A stretch of DNA of 64,000 bases from Rhyacophila brunnea (lineage: Eukaryota; Arthropoda; Insecta; Trichoptera; Rhyacophilidae), in contig JAGYXB010001401.1 of the NCBI GenBank assembly GCA_022495005.1, positions 434,001 through 498,000 of the forward strand, written 5' to 3'. Shown one piece after another: positions 46,380 through 58,339 of the stretch. Position 1 is the stretch's first letter, and every line of letters begins with the position of its first letter. The notes below the pieces were generated by a model. It saw only the letters and a list, made by a program, of their open reading frames with translations. It was not told the origin of the DNA and made no database searches. Both the position numbers and the translations under genes were made by a program.

Positions 46380-47252
46380 AGCCGGCGCTCACATCAAAAC
46401 ACGTCTCGCCTGCAACGCGTCGAATACGTAAGAGGGCTCGCACATCAGAATTCGCTGCATGCGTCTTACGACGAATTCGTCGATGTGACGTCATCGTAAA
46501 CCAAGAAACAAACGTTATCAAATGGAGCTTCGCAGATTGGCCGATGCAACTGCGACGCGAGACGATCCGCAGATGCAACATGTCGCATTTGCTACAGCCT
46601 GCATGTTGTATCTAAATAAAGTCGACTCCGCGCAAGCGCACAGCCTGCGGCCATCGGCCATTTCTGTTTCTGTCTCTGTCTACACTGTCATTGCTCGCTC
46701 ATCGCTGGTCACCGCGTTTGACGTTTGTTCATATAATCAACACAATAAAAATTGCAGACGAGAGACTCTCCTTTTTCGCGTTTGACGTTTGCCGCTGGGC
46801 AGATGTGCGAGGTTGTAGCATGCAACATTCATCGGCGGTCTCAGAAAATTTGATTTATGGCCGTCAGGCACACAAGGCGAATTGTGATGTGCGAGCCGTC
46901 TCAATGTGACGTCATCGTTATTCATAAAACACACGTTGTCAAATGGAGCTCCGCAGATAGGTCGAATGCGACTGTTTAGTTTGAAAAAAAAATCTACTGT
47001 TGCAATCGAAGTTGCATCCTTTTCGGGCTGCGAGTCAAAGACGACAGGACACATACGAACATCTACAAATTGGTAATTCCTATACCGGCTCAACTATCGC
47101 CGGATCCAAATATCTATACGTTTTGAAGGTTACGTACGACTGTCATTAGGTGGATGTGCGCGGTCTCATATGCAACACCAGATCAACGTTATTGGAAGGT
47201 TTGATGTATGGCTGTGCGGCAGACGAGGCGAGTTTAGATGTGAGAACCGGCT
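46380..47252. mobile_element. AGCCGG-ended TIR element with doubled ends
   Basis: Outer ends are AGCCGGCGCTCACATCAAAA and the inverse TTTAGATGTGAGAACCGGCT. A second set of the same motif lies inside: GGCTCGCACATCAGAATTCG at 46435 and GAATTGTGATGTGCGAGCC at about 46878. Direct repeats TGTGACGTCATCGT plus TCAAATGGAGCT(T/C)CGCAG occur at about 46483-46535 and 46907-46955, 425 bp apart. This can be a nested pair or an element whose ends were duplicated. GC content is above its surroundings. The open frames inside are by-products. Confidence 0.72.
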
Positions 47253-48818
47253 AAACGCCACATGGGATATGCGATTAACGCAGTGAACTCGCAAAATCCA
47301 AAATGGTGGATATCGCCATAGGATGGGATTAAACGATTTTGTAGATTAAAAAAGGTAATCGTACACTTACAAAAGACGTACATTAGGGTTTACGCAGGAC
47401 CTATATTCTGGATACAATGCTCCCGAATGTCTATAGACTTTAATAGGTTCACTAAAGATTTCACAAACAACGCACTGTTACCAACTTATAGTTATGATGG
47501 ATTTGTGTAAGATTACGACACATATCTAAATATATATAGCCCAAAAGTTACAGCTTCTTTTGGCATGACATTATGTAACTGGAAGCATTCTGCATTCAAG
47601 AAGGTACGCCACATTGCAAAAATATTACCTACTTATTGTAAGGTAAGTGTCAGAATTGATCCATAATATGAATGAAGTTAGCGGCGAAACGTTAAGCTGT
47701 GTTGCCACTAGATTACCTACTTAATATTTACTGGGAATACTTTGTCCAGTATTCAATTGTATTAAATTAAAACACTGATAGAGTAATCAATAAATTAATT
47801 AAAGTTTATAATAACTATTCATTTATATTGTGTCGTTTGCATATTTTTGGGACTCTTTCCAATTAAAAAAAAAAAATTATCAGAAAACAAAATTTTAATA
47901 TAAGGCCATAATACGTGACGTCGCTAATTTGAAGAGTTTAACAATTAATTATTGTCATTTCATTTTCGTTTATGCATGTAACTCTCCTCTTCTAGGTATC
48001 AAATATATTTTATGAAGAATATTATTTATAAAATCTTTTACTGTGTTATAATCCATATTTTATAAAATACGTCTTTCCTGAAAGATCTTTTATGACAAAT
48101 ATATCAAAATGTACCTGGTTGTTAATTTTTCACGTGAAAAAAACTCAATTTTTACGCCCGGGGACCTTGTCGCTGGTCCTGGAACCTGGCGACCAGGTTC
48201 GCTTGTCCTTTGCTTTACTACTGGGTGATGTATTTAGAAAAATAATAACAATAACATGAATTATAGAATTGAGACAAATTATATTACGTAATTTACAATA
48301 ATTATAATATTGTACCTTAAAGTTTTAAAAACATCTTTTTAATGTTGTGGTAGGTACTATAAACATAAAGGAATACGACCCAATTCCGGGCGCTGGCTTA
48401 CCTGTAAATGCAAATTTATATTGTTGCATTTTCGGTTCTGCATCTCAACTCCTCACTTGCCCCGCAAGAACGTGTTTTGGTTTTGTATTTACTTTTTTCC
48501 TTTCGGGCAAATAAAATAAATTTTTTTTTTTAACGCGTGTTGTAAATTTCTGATCTCGATTTCTTCCGTGAAACAAATGACTGTCTTTAAGCTTAGTACA
48601 TACATGTCCATCCCATTGAAGCATTAGCGTAAGTTATAGTTGATATTTTGGGCGAAATGTGTCGCTAGGTGTCATTAGAAGTAAAACAAGATTATCTTAT
48701 TTGCACTGACAGTTGTTTAGAAAAGGGCACATAGTAAATAAACAAACACTGTTAAGTATAATAATAAAATTAGGAGTCTTCATTGACACGTACATCGCAT
48801 GTTGAGCAATCCAGTAAA
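47253..48818. other. gene-free spacer
   Basis: No supported feature. A short GC-rich stretch at 48155-48210 repeats GGACC and CTGGCGACCAGG. Confidence 0.4.
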
Positions 48819-49159
48819 GCGTCAATGACATTGAGCTGCTTGTTGGCGAATTTACAATCTGCCTGTAAAGTCGCCCAGTGTTATCATCGAGCAAGCTAAC
48901 AAGCAGATTGTAAACAATCTACCGAGAAAAGTTGAAAACCGGTCAACTTTACACGCTACGCGCCGGCGTCTGCGCAGTAGAGCGTAGTAGCGACCTCCCG
49001 GTAAAAAACGAACTACGTTCTGTCAAAATAGTCGCTAGCTTGTTGGCTTCTCAGTGAATGGAAAGTTTTGTGTGTCATCATCACAATCGCAGTAGCTGAA
49101 TCGCAAGCTTTTAAATTCGCAAACAAACAGCTCGTAAAGCAGCTCAATGTAATTGACGC
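48819..49159. mobile_element. Harbinger-like MITE, copy 1
   Basis: Inverted termini GCGTCAATGACATTGAGC and GCTCAATGTAATTGACGC, followed inward by TTGTTGGCGAATTTA and its inverse. Closely related (about 90%) to 59047-59412. The left terminal repeat has lost about 13 bp (CTTTACGAGCTGT). The core includes GCGTCTGCGCAGTAGAGCG. The TAA-type flank seen in copy 2 is imperfect here. Confidence 0.85.
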
Positions 49160-50150
49160 ATTAGGCACAAGTAGAGAAAATACAAGTTAAAATTTTGCTA
49201 ACTGAATGAAGCTACCGATGACTTGTAGTTATCTTTGACTATCGACAGGTAAAGAGAGATATTGGACCAATGCAGGACCCATCAAGGATTGTCGTGCTCT
49301 TGATAACGCTTGATAACAAAAATAGTAGATATTAGTGAATGATTAACACAACTTATCACCAAATAGCTGTTTTTTTTACGATTGTCTCAATTTATTTCTT
49401 TATGTCATAAAAAATGAAAATAAAAACCTAGTTAAATCTAGTTAACTGCATTTTTGATTTTGACAAAACCACAAGAAACCCACCAAGTTTTGGCGCCAAA
49501 ATTTTGTACTTGGCTTGTTTAAAGATTAACTATGACTAGATAGATACAAACACATAATATTCTTTAAAACATTATAGGTACATCGAATATACCTGGCCCT
49601 TGCTTTGACCACGTGACCCACAGCTTTGTAGTGCAATAGGTCTAATAATTATTAATGAATCTAAGTACAAAAGAAAGAACGATTTTAGAAGGTCTTCTCT
49701 TTATACATAATAATGTATTCTTATATTTTTTTTCAAAACTCAGTGGGTTACTGATTACAAATGATTCGAAAATATTAATATGAATGAGTATAATGGAACT
49801 GTGTATTACCGCGCGTCATGTACATATTTGGTGAATTCAACGAGCAGATGCACCATAGACAATAACTTATTTCTTAACAAGAGGTTTATTGCAAAACATA
49901 TTGTCGAATATGTTTAATGTTTTCTTGCCTTATAAGCAGATTTGGAAAACAATAACATGTCGATATCCGTATTCGTAAATATAAAGACTCTTATTATTCG
50001 TTTCAACGGTTGCTCAATACAATAAACATTAAACACCGTATATATACCTACTTACATTGTTATGTTGATTCTTTTAAAACTTTTTGTAAAGAACAATAAT
50101 GAATTTACAATGTTCATAATAACATGACATAGTAAGTAGTTTATTAGATA
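49160..50150. other. gene-free spacer
   Basis: Nothing recognised. Confidence 0.4.
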
Positions 50151-50713
50151 AATAATTACAAGATAAAAAGAACTTTTTATACACCACGTTTTTAAATTTT
50201 CTGTTGAATCATATAAACTTGACAATTCTATGTATTAATAAAAACTTTTTGTTGTACTTGATAGAAATACTGAATAAATAGAGTAGAATACAGAAATGTC
50301 ATTTTGACAGTTCATATTGATATCCATAGTAACGCACGTACCTATATATTAATAATTTATTTGCTAGGACCCACTTAGCAACCAATAGTAGTAACAATAG
50401 CAAACTTAGTAAGAAATAGTGAGTAGTAAATATTACTTTTAACGAATTTTCACCGAAAAATATAACACAGAATTAACTGAAAATGAATTCAATTCTGCTA
50501 AAAGATGGCCAAAAGTATTAAAAGAATGCACTGTCGTCGTGTTCTGATAAATTCTAAAAGTTTCAAATGTCTAGCTGGTCGGGAAGTTAGTTAAAAATCT
50601 TCAATCGTACAATACAAATCTTGGACAAACAAGAAAAAATTTGTACTGTACACATAAGAAAAAAATCTGTACTGGACAAACAAGAATAAGAGCTAATAAA
50701 AACGTTGTAAAAT
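50151..50713 (-). repeat. unclassified dispersed repeat Z, copy 2
   Basis: Inverse orientation to 15922-16370 and 61336-61805. 50600-50690 is a partial tandem duplication of the TTGTTTGTCC(A/G)GTACA block, not present in the other copies. Confidence 0.75.
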
Positions 50714-50886
50714 ATGTATACTGTTTTGCTAGAATTTCCTTCAACGACATAAGCAATAACTAAATTAAATAACATCTTATTATTATAAGGCACAACGGAA
50801 TCAAAATGATATCTTTCATATAAACGTATAAGAAAATTGTGTATTTAGTATGTATATATTATGCAGTAAATGTATATTTTTTTGGC

Positions 50887-50910
50887 GGCTCATCCGGGGG
50901 CTCCGAGATC
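50887..50910 (+). other. possible LTR-retrotransposon primer-binding site
   Basis: TTGGCGGCTCATCCGGGGGC resembles the TGGCG.CTCGTCCGGGA primer-binding sites next to LTRs of some insect BEL/Pao and Gypsy elements. No LTR pair or pol remnant was seen, so this is only suggestive. Confidence 0.25.
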
Positions 50911-51087
50911 GACTATGTGAAATCACAATATATTTATGTGAAACCTGGGTGTTTATGTGATTGTTTCACTTATAATACTGAAATACTGTTTCACTACAGT
51001 ACATAGCCTGCTGTAATATTAAAACATATAAATATTCTTATTTTTTAATAAGTAAAACCAAATGTTAATAATTTCCAAATGATATTA

Positions 51088-51360
51088 ACGGCCCACGTGC
51101 TCGTCGTAGGTCAAAATTGAGTTTTTATTGTATTTTCAAACCATGATCCTGGACACTCCTTAAACGTTGTAGATAATCTATTTATATAATTTTGAAGCCT
51201 TATTATCCTTTTTTCCAATTTTTAATCGCATTTATAAAACCATTAGTATAATTTATGACGAGATAATTTTAGTAAAATTATTACGATAAAAAATTATATT
51301 GATTATCTCTGTGATCCCAAATTTGACAAGAATTAGGCATTCTATTATTCAAAAAATCGG
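51088..51360 (-). mobile_element. long-armed inverted-repeat element, copy 2 (one arm plus core)
   Basis: One arm (ACGGCCCACGTGCTCGTCG to CTTATTATCC) continues into the core in the orientation opposite to 10800-11411 (AATCTCTGTGATCCC-type landmark at about 51302) and breaks off at ATTCAAAAAAT. The second arm is missing. Confidence 0.8.
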
Positions 51361-52194
51361 CAATATTAACACATTTGGAGATGATTCTAAAGATACTTAT
51401 TATAAGCTATGTCTTTGACCATTCAAGTGTGATAAACATCATACGAATAATGATTGCTTTATAATAATTATTGACCTAAGAATAAGGTAGTGTTTTTTTG
51501 AAATACGCCATTTCTTTTGTCATTCCCCAGTGGTTAAGCTACAACATACGGCCGTAGCCATAAATTGACAAACTATAATTGCTTTAGAAACCGGGATATT
51601 GACAATATAGTTATCTTTCAAGAAAAATGCTGTAAGACGTGGTTCTTTTCAAAAATTAAAAGTTATTGCTATAAGTAGCATGTTGAAAAAAATTTGCTTT
51701 TATTCAGTATGTTTGCATTTTTATGCCAAGCTGCTTGATTATAATGAAAACTTTTCCACTTACTACATTTTTACCAAAACAACACAGATATATTTTTGAG
51801 CATATCTAGTTAATTTTTATCACATTAATTAAATAATTAATAAGTAAAACATTGTGATAACGGTAGAATTATTATTTGGTAATAATATTTTTTGGTTACG
51901 GTTTTATATTGCAGAATATTCAGGAAGTACCCAAAACAAGCACTATGCAATTCAACAATAATAATTATTTTACACAACATATTAAATATTAATACAATTA
52001 TGAATTATGACAGTGTAGGACTATAATATATATTAAATTTATAAAATAAGTATTCAGTCAACATATTGTTATAACAATTGGGACCCGTTTTAACCACCTG
52101 AAATGAAAGAACATAAATTAAGGAAAAATTAAGAAAATTTCATAACATAAGTTTATTTTGTTTTTATCCCTCGAAAACATCATTTATTCTTATA
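51361..52194. other. gene-free spacer
   Basis: No feature supported. Confidence 0.35.
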
Positions 52195-52600
52195 CAGTGG
52201 TGTACCGTTAATTGCGTCTGTAGGAACAAACATTTTAAATTGGCTCAAAACAAAAGATTCAAATCAGAAGACCTTTTGGAGAAGAGAGTCACGGACAACA
52301 GCAGTGGCGTTCTTTTCATAAATAATAATCTCGTCGATCCAGACATCCCCCAGATTACGATAGAAAAACATTGAGAGTGTCGACAGCTTTAAATACTATT
52401 GAAAAAAGAGATTGCTATCCGATTTTGAATGTCTGGAGCAATATTCATCTTGATGCGGAATGTCTGACACTCACGGCTATACTCAGTTTAAACCAAGTGC
52501 TGCCAGTTCTAATTCTGACGGTGCTATTTACGTTAGCGAATCATTGCACATTACGAAGGTTCAGAGTAACCGTATATCATCCTTGTAGAGAATACTGAGT
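52195..52600. other. decayed coding-like tract, unassigned
   Basis: Several stop-poor stretches succeed each other in different frames. Plus strand: GTNILNWLKTKDSNQKTFWR, then DPDIPQITIEK, then NTIEKRDCYPILNVWSNIHL, then GYTQFKPSAASSNSDGAIYV. On the minus strand NLGDVWIDEIIIYEKNATAV is also open. Composition is protein-like for this AT-rich window, but no family is recognised and strand is uncertain. It may be an old retrogene or element ORF broken by frameshifts. Confidence 0.3.
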
Positions 52601-52783
52601 TTTTACTGCTTATAATTTACGAGTAGCAAGGAGATAAGCAATTGGAAAATGCATCATCACTTTGAAGGTGAAGAAATGATGTTGAAACTAAATCGACCAT
52701 ATGCTACGTATGTTATGTTTATATTCTTCAGCCTAACCGTATTCCCTTCGTCCCGGAAGACCGCTGAATATCATACGTTAGAG

Positions 52784-53149
52784 CAGGGGTAGTCAACCTG
52801 GTCCCTACCGCCCACTAGTGGGCGTTCCAGCTTTCATGGTGGGCGGTAGGGGTTTTAAAAATATTTTCAATACATATGTTTTCAGAAAATGAATATTTCC
52901 AAAAGAGGAAACTTCATGCTTGTATGTATGGAAAAGATAGATTTAATTACAGTAAGTTATTATAAACTTAGCGAAAGTTTGACATAGTATTTGATAAGTA
53001 ATTATTATTATATGCTTTAACCTTCTGTAGCTCTGCTTTATAAATTTTATAAAGTAAAGTTTACTTACATTACTGTGGAACCGGTGGGTGGTTAGAAAAT
53101 TTTACTACTAACAAGTTGGCGGTAGGTATAAAAAGGTTGACTACCCCTG
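52784..53149. mobile_element. hAT MITE, 366 bp
   Basis: Termini CAGGGGTAGTCAACCTGG and AGGTTGACTACCCCTG are classic hAT inverted repeats, with GTGGGCGGTAGGG and GGTGGGTGG subterminal blocks. The exact 8-bp direct repeat CGTTAGAG flanks the element (52776-52783 and 53150-53157). No transposase. Confidence 0.95.
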
Positions 53150-53189
53150 CGTTAGAGGGTGCATACGGCGGAGTTGTGGAGTTCCAGCA

Positions 53190-53290
53190 TGCTCTGGGAA
53201 GACGCAAGAAGACTGTGTGAGTAACAGAATTTTTGGAGGTACCGTGTAGAGCTAATGAGCGACCATGGATTAAGTAAGAAGAAGAAGCTC
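53190..53290 (+). pseudogene. LINE ORF2 terminal tail, copy 3
   Basis: The plus strand reads LWEDARRLCE, stop, then NFWRYRVELMS, and ends in AAGAAGAAGAAGC. It is the same tail type as 29320 and 38890. Confidence 0.6.
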
Positions 53291-53790
53291 GCTAAAGTGA
53301 TCTGCCATTCTCACTATGTAGTACCTAGTTCAATCATTTTGGAATAGACCATGAATTAGTATTTATTTTCAAAAAACTTAAATATTAATTCTTCTATATC
53401 TACGTCACTGCAGTGCTTCTTATCTTACCCCTCATCTATAACGGCCGTATATTACTTGATTCATCTCAAAAATGCCCTCGTTCGCGAAATCGTGAACATT
53501 TAGCTCTGTCATTCGATAGCCAATAACGTAATCTGCCGAGTCATAATTTATTATTTTTAGAGTCCATGAGAAAGAGGTTGAACATGCTTAACTATCAACT
53601 GATCGACCGACCGGAAATTATGGTTTTTCCTAATGTTGCAATCTATTAATCACGTGGGTAAAATAAAAGATTTATAATAATACATTATTTAATGATTGTA
53701 GATTAATCGAGTGTAAAACATAACAGCTATGAATTCTGTAGCATCATCAAGATACAGTGCGGTAGTTATTCCAAATGATGTATAGGTTCT

Positions 53791-53990
53791 CACGTTGGCC
53801 TAATGCGTAGAGTGGTCATAATTGAATGAATACAAAACTGTAGGTTGCGGGTTTGAACCGTGGTTGGTCAATAAATCCATGTTGTTTATTTTTCAATATG
53901 TACCCATATGATCCAGCAAGGACCTAATGGATTGAGCGAATGGCTAAAAACTATTCTTCTAAAAAAATATACTTATAGCTCCAACTGTAT
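53791..53990 (+). mobile_element. tRNA-derived SINE
   Basis: A box TTGGCCTAATGCGTAGAGTGG (53795-53815) and B box GGGTTTGAACC (53849-53859) at normal pol III spacing are followed by a body of about 110 bp (ACCCATATGATCCAGCAAGG) and a T/A-rich end near 53975. The arrangement is that of a SINE head derived from a tRNA. No second full copy in the window. Confidence 0.72.
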
Positions 53991-54349
53991 AGAGGCCTCT
54001 ATACTCCGGTTAAGGGCAAACATATTAATGTCACCACTAAGTAGTAAGCCTAAAAAGTAAGTACTTAGTTATGTTATTGAGACAACTAATACTAACTCTT
54101 TTATAATAGCAAATAATCCAGATAGGATGGAGTGTAGGTATTTGACATCTAAACGACACCATTAAAATTAATACGAGTGATCTCGTATGCATACAAAGCA
54201 TTAACCCCCAATGCAAGAGAAAACATGATTGTCGATTATTCATATAACATCTTCTTTCTTACTCATAGTATAGAGATTATATACAATAATATTTTCTCAC
54301 TTGCACTTATGGTTAGTTTTTGTTCAGGCTTGCCAAAAACTAATCAAAT

Positions 54350-54730
54350 AAAATCAAATTTATTTTACATAAATAATGAACATAACAAATTACAAATTTA
54401 AAGCGTTCACGACATGAAAGAAAATAAGTTTTAACAATTTTTAAAATAAAAATACAAAGAAATGTGACTTAATAATACAATAAGTAATAAAATAAGAAAC
54501 AAAATAAGAAAAGAAAGCAACATACATAAAAGTAGATGGAAGCACACAGAGTGAACTATCGATAGACCATATCTTAAAAATTCATAAAACAACGTCCACC
54601 TAAATTCACCTTCACGTAAGTGGAATATATCAATATCCGAAGCGATTTTATTAAACATGGTTATTGCTCACCCATTTGGCATCACTAATGGCAGGTTAAT
54701 TCTGCAGCTTGGGAGAACAAACAACGGATG
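54350..54730 (-). mobile_element. LINE 3' end, family Y copy 3
   Basis: The minus strand contains FNKIASDIDIFHLREGEFRW as the coding end, followed by an untranslated part (CATGTCGTGAACGCTTTAAA). Closest relative is 6578-6950 (landmarks AAAACAACGTCCACCTAAA and GGCATCACTAATGGCAGGTT). 5'-truncated. Confidence 0.72.
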
Positions 54731-54766
54731 CCCTCGATTCCTAAGGTAATTATCAATATCTTACGA

Positions 54767-55176
54767 CAGTGACGCCCCTATATAAAGTGCTGCCCTTAGG
54801 CAAACTTAGGATGCCATTCTAAGATAACTATAGAATGCCATTCTATACTTATCCATGTTAATATCTTAAATAGATAAATGCAACAGAAATCATGAAAACA
54901 CGCATACATATTATCATCTACCGTCGATTGGCACATTTATACGAAACCTACTCCCAAACATCGGTGGATAGGCAAGTAAAGGTCTGAGACGCTGACAGGT
55001 TTGGAGGACCCCTTAAATTTTTAAACCAAGATGTCGGTACTTTCTAACGAAGCAACCGCATCTTCAGCTTCATGAAAAATCGCCACCGCTTTCAAAGGTT
55101 GCAATAATCGTATTCATTCCTTAATTTGCCGCCCCTAAGAAACGCATGGCCTGACTACACCACGGGACGTCACTGG
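54767..55176. mobile_element. hAT-type element with CAGTGACG termini (copy B)
   Basis: Ends are CAGTGACGCCCC and the inverse ACGGGACGTCACTG. The body matches the outer parts of 20604-21828 and lacks the element nested there. The flanks TCTTACGA and GGTAATTT do not match, so the target duplication is lost or one end is inexact. Confidence 0.7.
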
Positions 55177-55371
55177 GTAATTTAAAGGGTTACATGTAAA
55201 TTGTACGTAAAACATTTCACCGTGACACAGTTTTCCGTGAGCTTTCTTATCGGAAAGAGATAACCGTATACCTACTATACGGTCTCGAATTTTATTAAAT
55301 TCAATATGAACGTTTATTCAATTTTCATAGCTGATTTTGGCAAAATTCACGAATTCAAGAATGAAAACATA

Positions 55372-55453
55372 ATTTAACCTAACCTAATAAATACTCCAGT
55401 ATATCGGCTTTTTTCAAAATTTGTTTACAGCAGGCTTCCTGTAAAGTATACAC
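55372..55453. mobile_element. foldback MITE with TTAGG-repeat core, half copy
   Basis: TTAACCTAACCTAATAAATA followed by CTCCAGTATATCGGC and the rest of one arm to ATACACC. The other arm is missing. Confidence 0.65.
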
Positions 55454-56152
55454 CGACAAGGACCGTGCTTTATTTAGACATGCATTTTATGTCAGTACTA
55501 TACGACCCAAAGAGGTTGGACGGTCTTTAATATACGGCCATATATTTCACGGTAGATTGTGATACGGCAAGCTGCATACGTACAAGTTTCCGGACACGAA
55601 ATTAAAGGGGGTCTCGTTCAATAGGTTAATCCACCACGGTTGATTTATTACTATGATAATGACGCCTATATAAAGAAATGAATTGTACAAAGTGAGCCTC
55701 TTTATTTTGAAAGAAGAATTAATACTGCTCGTTAATATCTTGTGTGCTATAATTTATGATTATAGAGTAGTTCGTGTTATTCATTTCACGTGATTAAAAT
55801 AAATGTGACAGATTAATTAAAACCGAACAACAAAAAATGTGCAAATGAGATGGCGCCACTTATTACAAAACTGCGGGCTATCTATGCTCACTGACATACA
55901 TCCTCTATGGTCTTCATAGAATCTTCAGCCGAGATCTTCACGCAATTGCAACGGCTATATCACATGCGACGATGCGATTCTAGTATCAATTAAAATTTCG
56001 TATTTGATTATGCGAAATAAGGTAATTGGAGGCGATCATTTGATTTTCCTACAATTATTATGAATTATTTTATCAGAAATAATGTATTTTTACTTAGCTA
56101 GTTTGAAAACTGTAGCTACTATGAAAACTGTGATAAAAAAAAAATTTTTTTT
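55454..56152. other. gene-free spacer
   Basis: No feature supported. Confidence 0.35.
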
Positions 56153-56346
56153 GGTACAAGTCGGTCATCCTGGATACAGCGGCAAACACATTTTGAAAAT
56201 AGCCGATATACTGGATTATTTGTTAGGATAACCTAACCTAACCAAACTTAACCTAACCTAAACTAACCCAAACTAACAAATAATCCAGTATATCGGCTAT
56301 TTTCAAAATGTGTTTGCCGCTGTATCCAGGATAAATGTATAGAACC
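56153..56346. mobile_element. foldback MITE with TTAGG-repeat core, copy 2
   Basis: Arms from ATCCTGGATACAGCGGCAAA to AATCCAGTATATCGGC are perfect inverses (56167-56332) around a core of CCTAA/TTAGG repeats. The left tip GGTACAAGTCGG aligns with GGTACTGTTCGG of copy 1. The right tip is diverged. The arms differ from those of copy 1 in the same way on both sides, so the two arms of one element have evolved together. Confidence 0.83.
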
Positions 56347-58166
56347 ATATTTTTTTCTTTATGTAAAATAAAATCATAAAACAAAATTGCCCTTTTGTAC
56401 GAAAGATGATAACCTTAAAACCACTTAAAAAAAATTATAAACCTTACATCAGAAATAGATTACTATATTATATCAAACCTAACCTCACCTAATCCTGAAC
56501 AATCTGTAAATATTGAGATATGTAGATAAGATATTTTTGCCATTATGGTGTCCTTTTTTTCTCACCATACGAATAATCATGTAGGTACATTTATTTATAC
56601 CATAAAATAATATTATTTTAAATGCATTTATTAAAAAATAATAAAGTGGCTACTAGCTACTTACTGGTTTTTTTTTTCAAAATATACCTGTATTAATGCG
56701 TGCATTATACAATTAATAATTAATTAGTAAATTATATTCAGTAATGTTGAAACAATTAGATAACGATTAATGTTATGTTATAAATTACATGTTGTTCTCC
56801 ATCGGCCATCTGTAGACGATCGTCGATTAGTAACAGTTATATAACGCAAGGCAGATACATATTGATTATTCACGAGTTGACCTCCAGAAAATAATATATA
56901 TTATTTTGAATTTTGGTGCAATAATTAATTTGTACCCATATATTACTATATACATATAACCTAAGCAATTCTTTCATTTTCAAGTCGGATTTGTTTAAAT
57001 TTGACCATCTGGTTCGATATGGTCTTTAGAACAGTGTGTACAAGATCTCACGATGGTTCGCCTATATTTAAAAAGCGCCCGTAGGCATCACGACGATCAA
57101 CTGCCGTTGCAAAACAAAATCGCTCTGTACACATTCCCAGCTAGGTCCGGAAAATGGACGGCCGAGCGGAAGTAGCTTGTACATAGTTAATAACGATTGT
57201 GTTGTTTTGTTTTCTTTTCGCAGACAACTTTGACAGCTTAAAAGATAATGGTGTCTATGATAAATCATAATTTAACTGTATTTTAAATGGATAACATTGT
57301 TTATTGGTGAGATTAATAAATGTCATTTCAGTCAAATTGCGAGGTTTAGTTTAATTGATGTGGTTATATTATTTTACGCCGATTTAGAACGTCATTTTTA
57401 ACGCATTACAGTTGTAATATGATATTCTTTATAGTAATTATTGTTATACTCACTGACCTCCACTGACCGTCATAGCTACATTACCCACGTCGATCCTCTT
57501 TCATGCCTTCCTGAATTTCTTTCCTGAGAAATTGGTAGACAGAACCCTGTGAACCTGGCTACTCCAGAAAGTCGAACAATTTTCACGTTATCTTCATCCA
57601 TCAACACTCCAGATTGTCAACGCTTTATAAATATTGTTGAAGGTCTGTTCTGGCCTTTGCATGCAACTTGATCCTTGTAATTGCAATTTCAGATAATCTT
57701 TCACCAGCACCACGTCTTAAAATTTTCCTACAGTTTTCTTTATCTTGTACACTGTCCATGTTTACTCATCATTAATTCATATAATAATATGTATATATAG
57801 AACTTCCAATCATACTAGATAAATTCTTTCTCTTCTAAATTCTATCTATGTAGTCTTAACATAGCAGATTCTACCATTCTTATTCATCCAATAACTTCAG
57901 AGTCACAACTCCCATATTCAATTATAGACAATAATAAACCATTCCTCTGAAGTACATAGCGTTTAGTACAATATTTGACACTGTATCTTATTTGAACGGT
58001 TTATTTCTATTAGTTTGGTCTTTGACTTATTTATCTCGAGACCCTTTTGACTGTAGGAGTTGGACCCTTTTTGTCAATAATGTCAATTATTGTCAAAAAT
58101 AACTGCGTAGAAAATTCACAGATCAGATCAGACACAATTTGCGTTAAAAAATTTTGAACAACTTAC
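56347..58166. other. intron-like interval downstream of the exon
   Basis: If the minus-strand exon is real, this is the start of its 3'-flanking intron (donor at 58166). 57055-57180 is GC-richer with a 66-codon minus frame. 57480-57765 carries, on the minus strand, a short frame beginning MDSVQDKENCRKILRRGAGE and further coding-like stretches. Neither is recognised or framed by convincing splice sites. Confidence 0.4.
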
Positions 58167-58339
58167 ATTTCCAAGTACACCACTGTAGGGCTGTATCCTG
58201 GGCGGCAGGTCTGGTGGCAGGTCGGGCGGCCTATTGGACGGCCGGTCGAAGTGCAGGCTCATAGAGGGCGGGGGAGAGTCGTCCGAGAGAAGAGTCTCAT
58301 TTCCACTGTCCACCGCGCCCATTCTACCTTTTAGGTCAT
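58167..58339 (-). CDS. internal proline-rich exon of an unidentified host gene
   Basis: On the minus strand a pyrimidine-rich acceptor (T-run then AG, at 58340-58341) is followed by 173 bp that are open in one frame and much less AT-rich than the surroundings, then by the donor GTAAGT (58166-58161). The exon begins with the last two bases of a codon and ends on a codon boundary (57 full codons). It reads DLKGRMGAVDSGNETLLSDD, then SPPPSMSLHFDRPSNR, then PPDLPPDLPPRIQPYSGVLG and N. Acidic, Ser- and Pro-rich, no membrane segment. PPDLPPDLPPR looks like a ligand for SH3-type domains, as in cytoplasmic tails of signalling or adhesion proteins. A teneurin-like cytoplasmic N terminus is one weak possibility. 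The in-frame ATG (residue 6) could also be a true start, with the bases before it being untranslated. No other exon of the gene was found, so its introns must be long. Confidence 0.75.

Noticed and set aside
46313..47093. Overlapping basic frames of 82-118 codons
   Set aside because: They lie inside a GC-richer TIR element with direct and inverted repeats; open frames on both strands follow from base composition.
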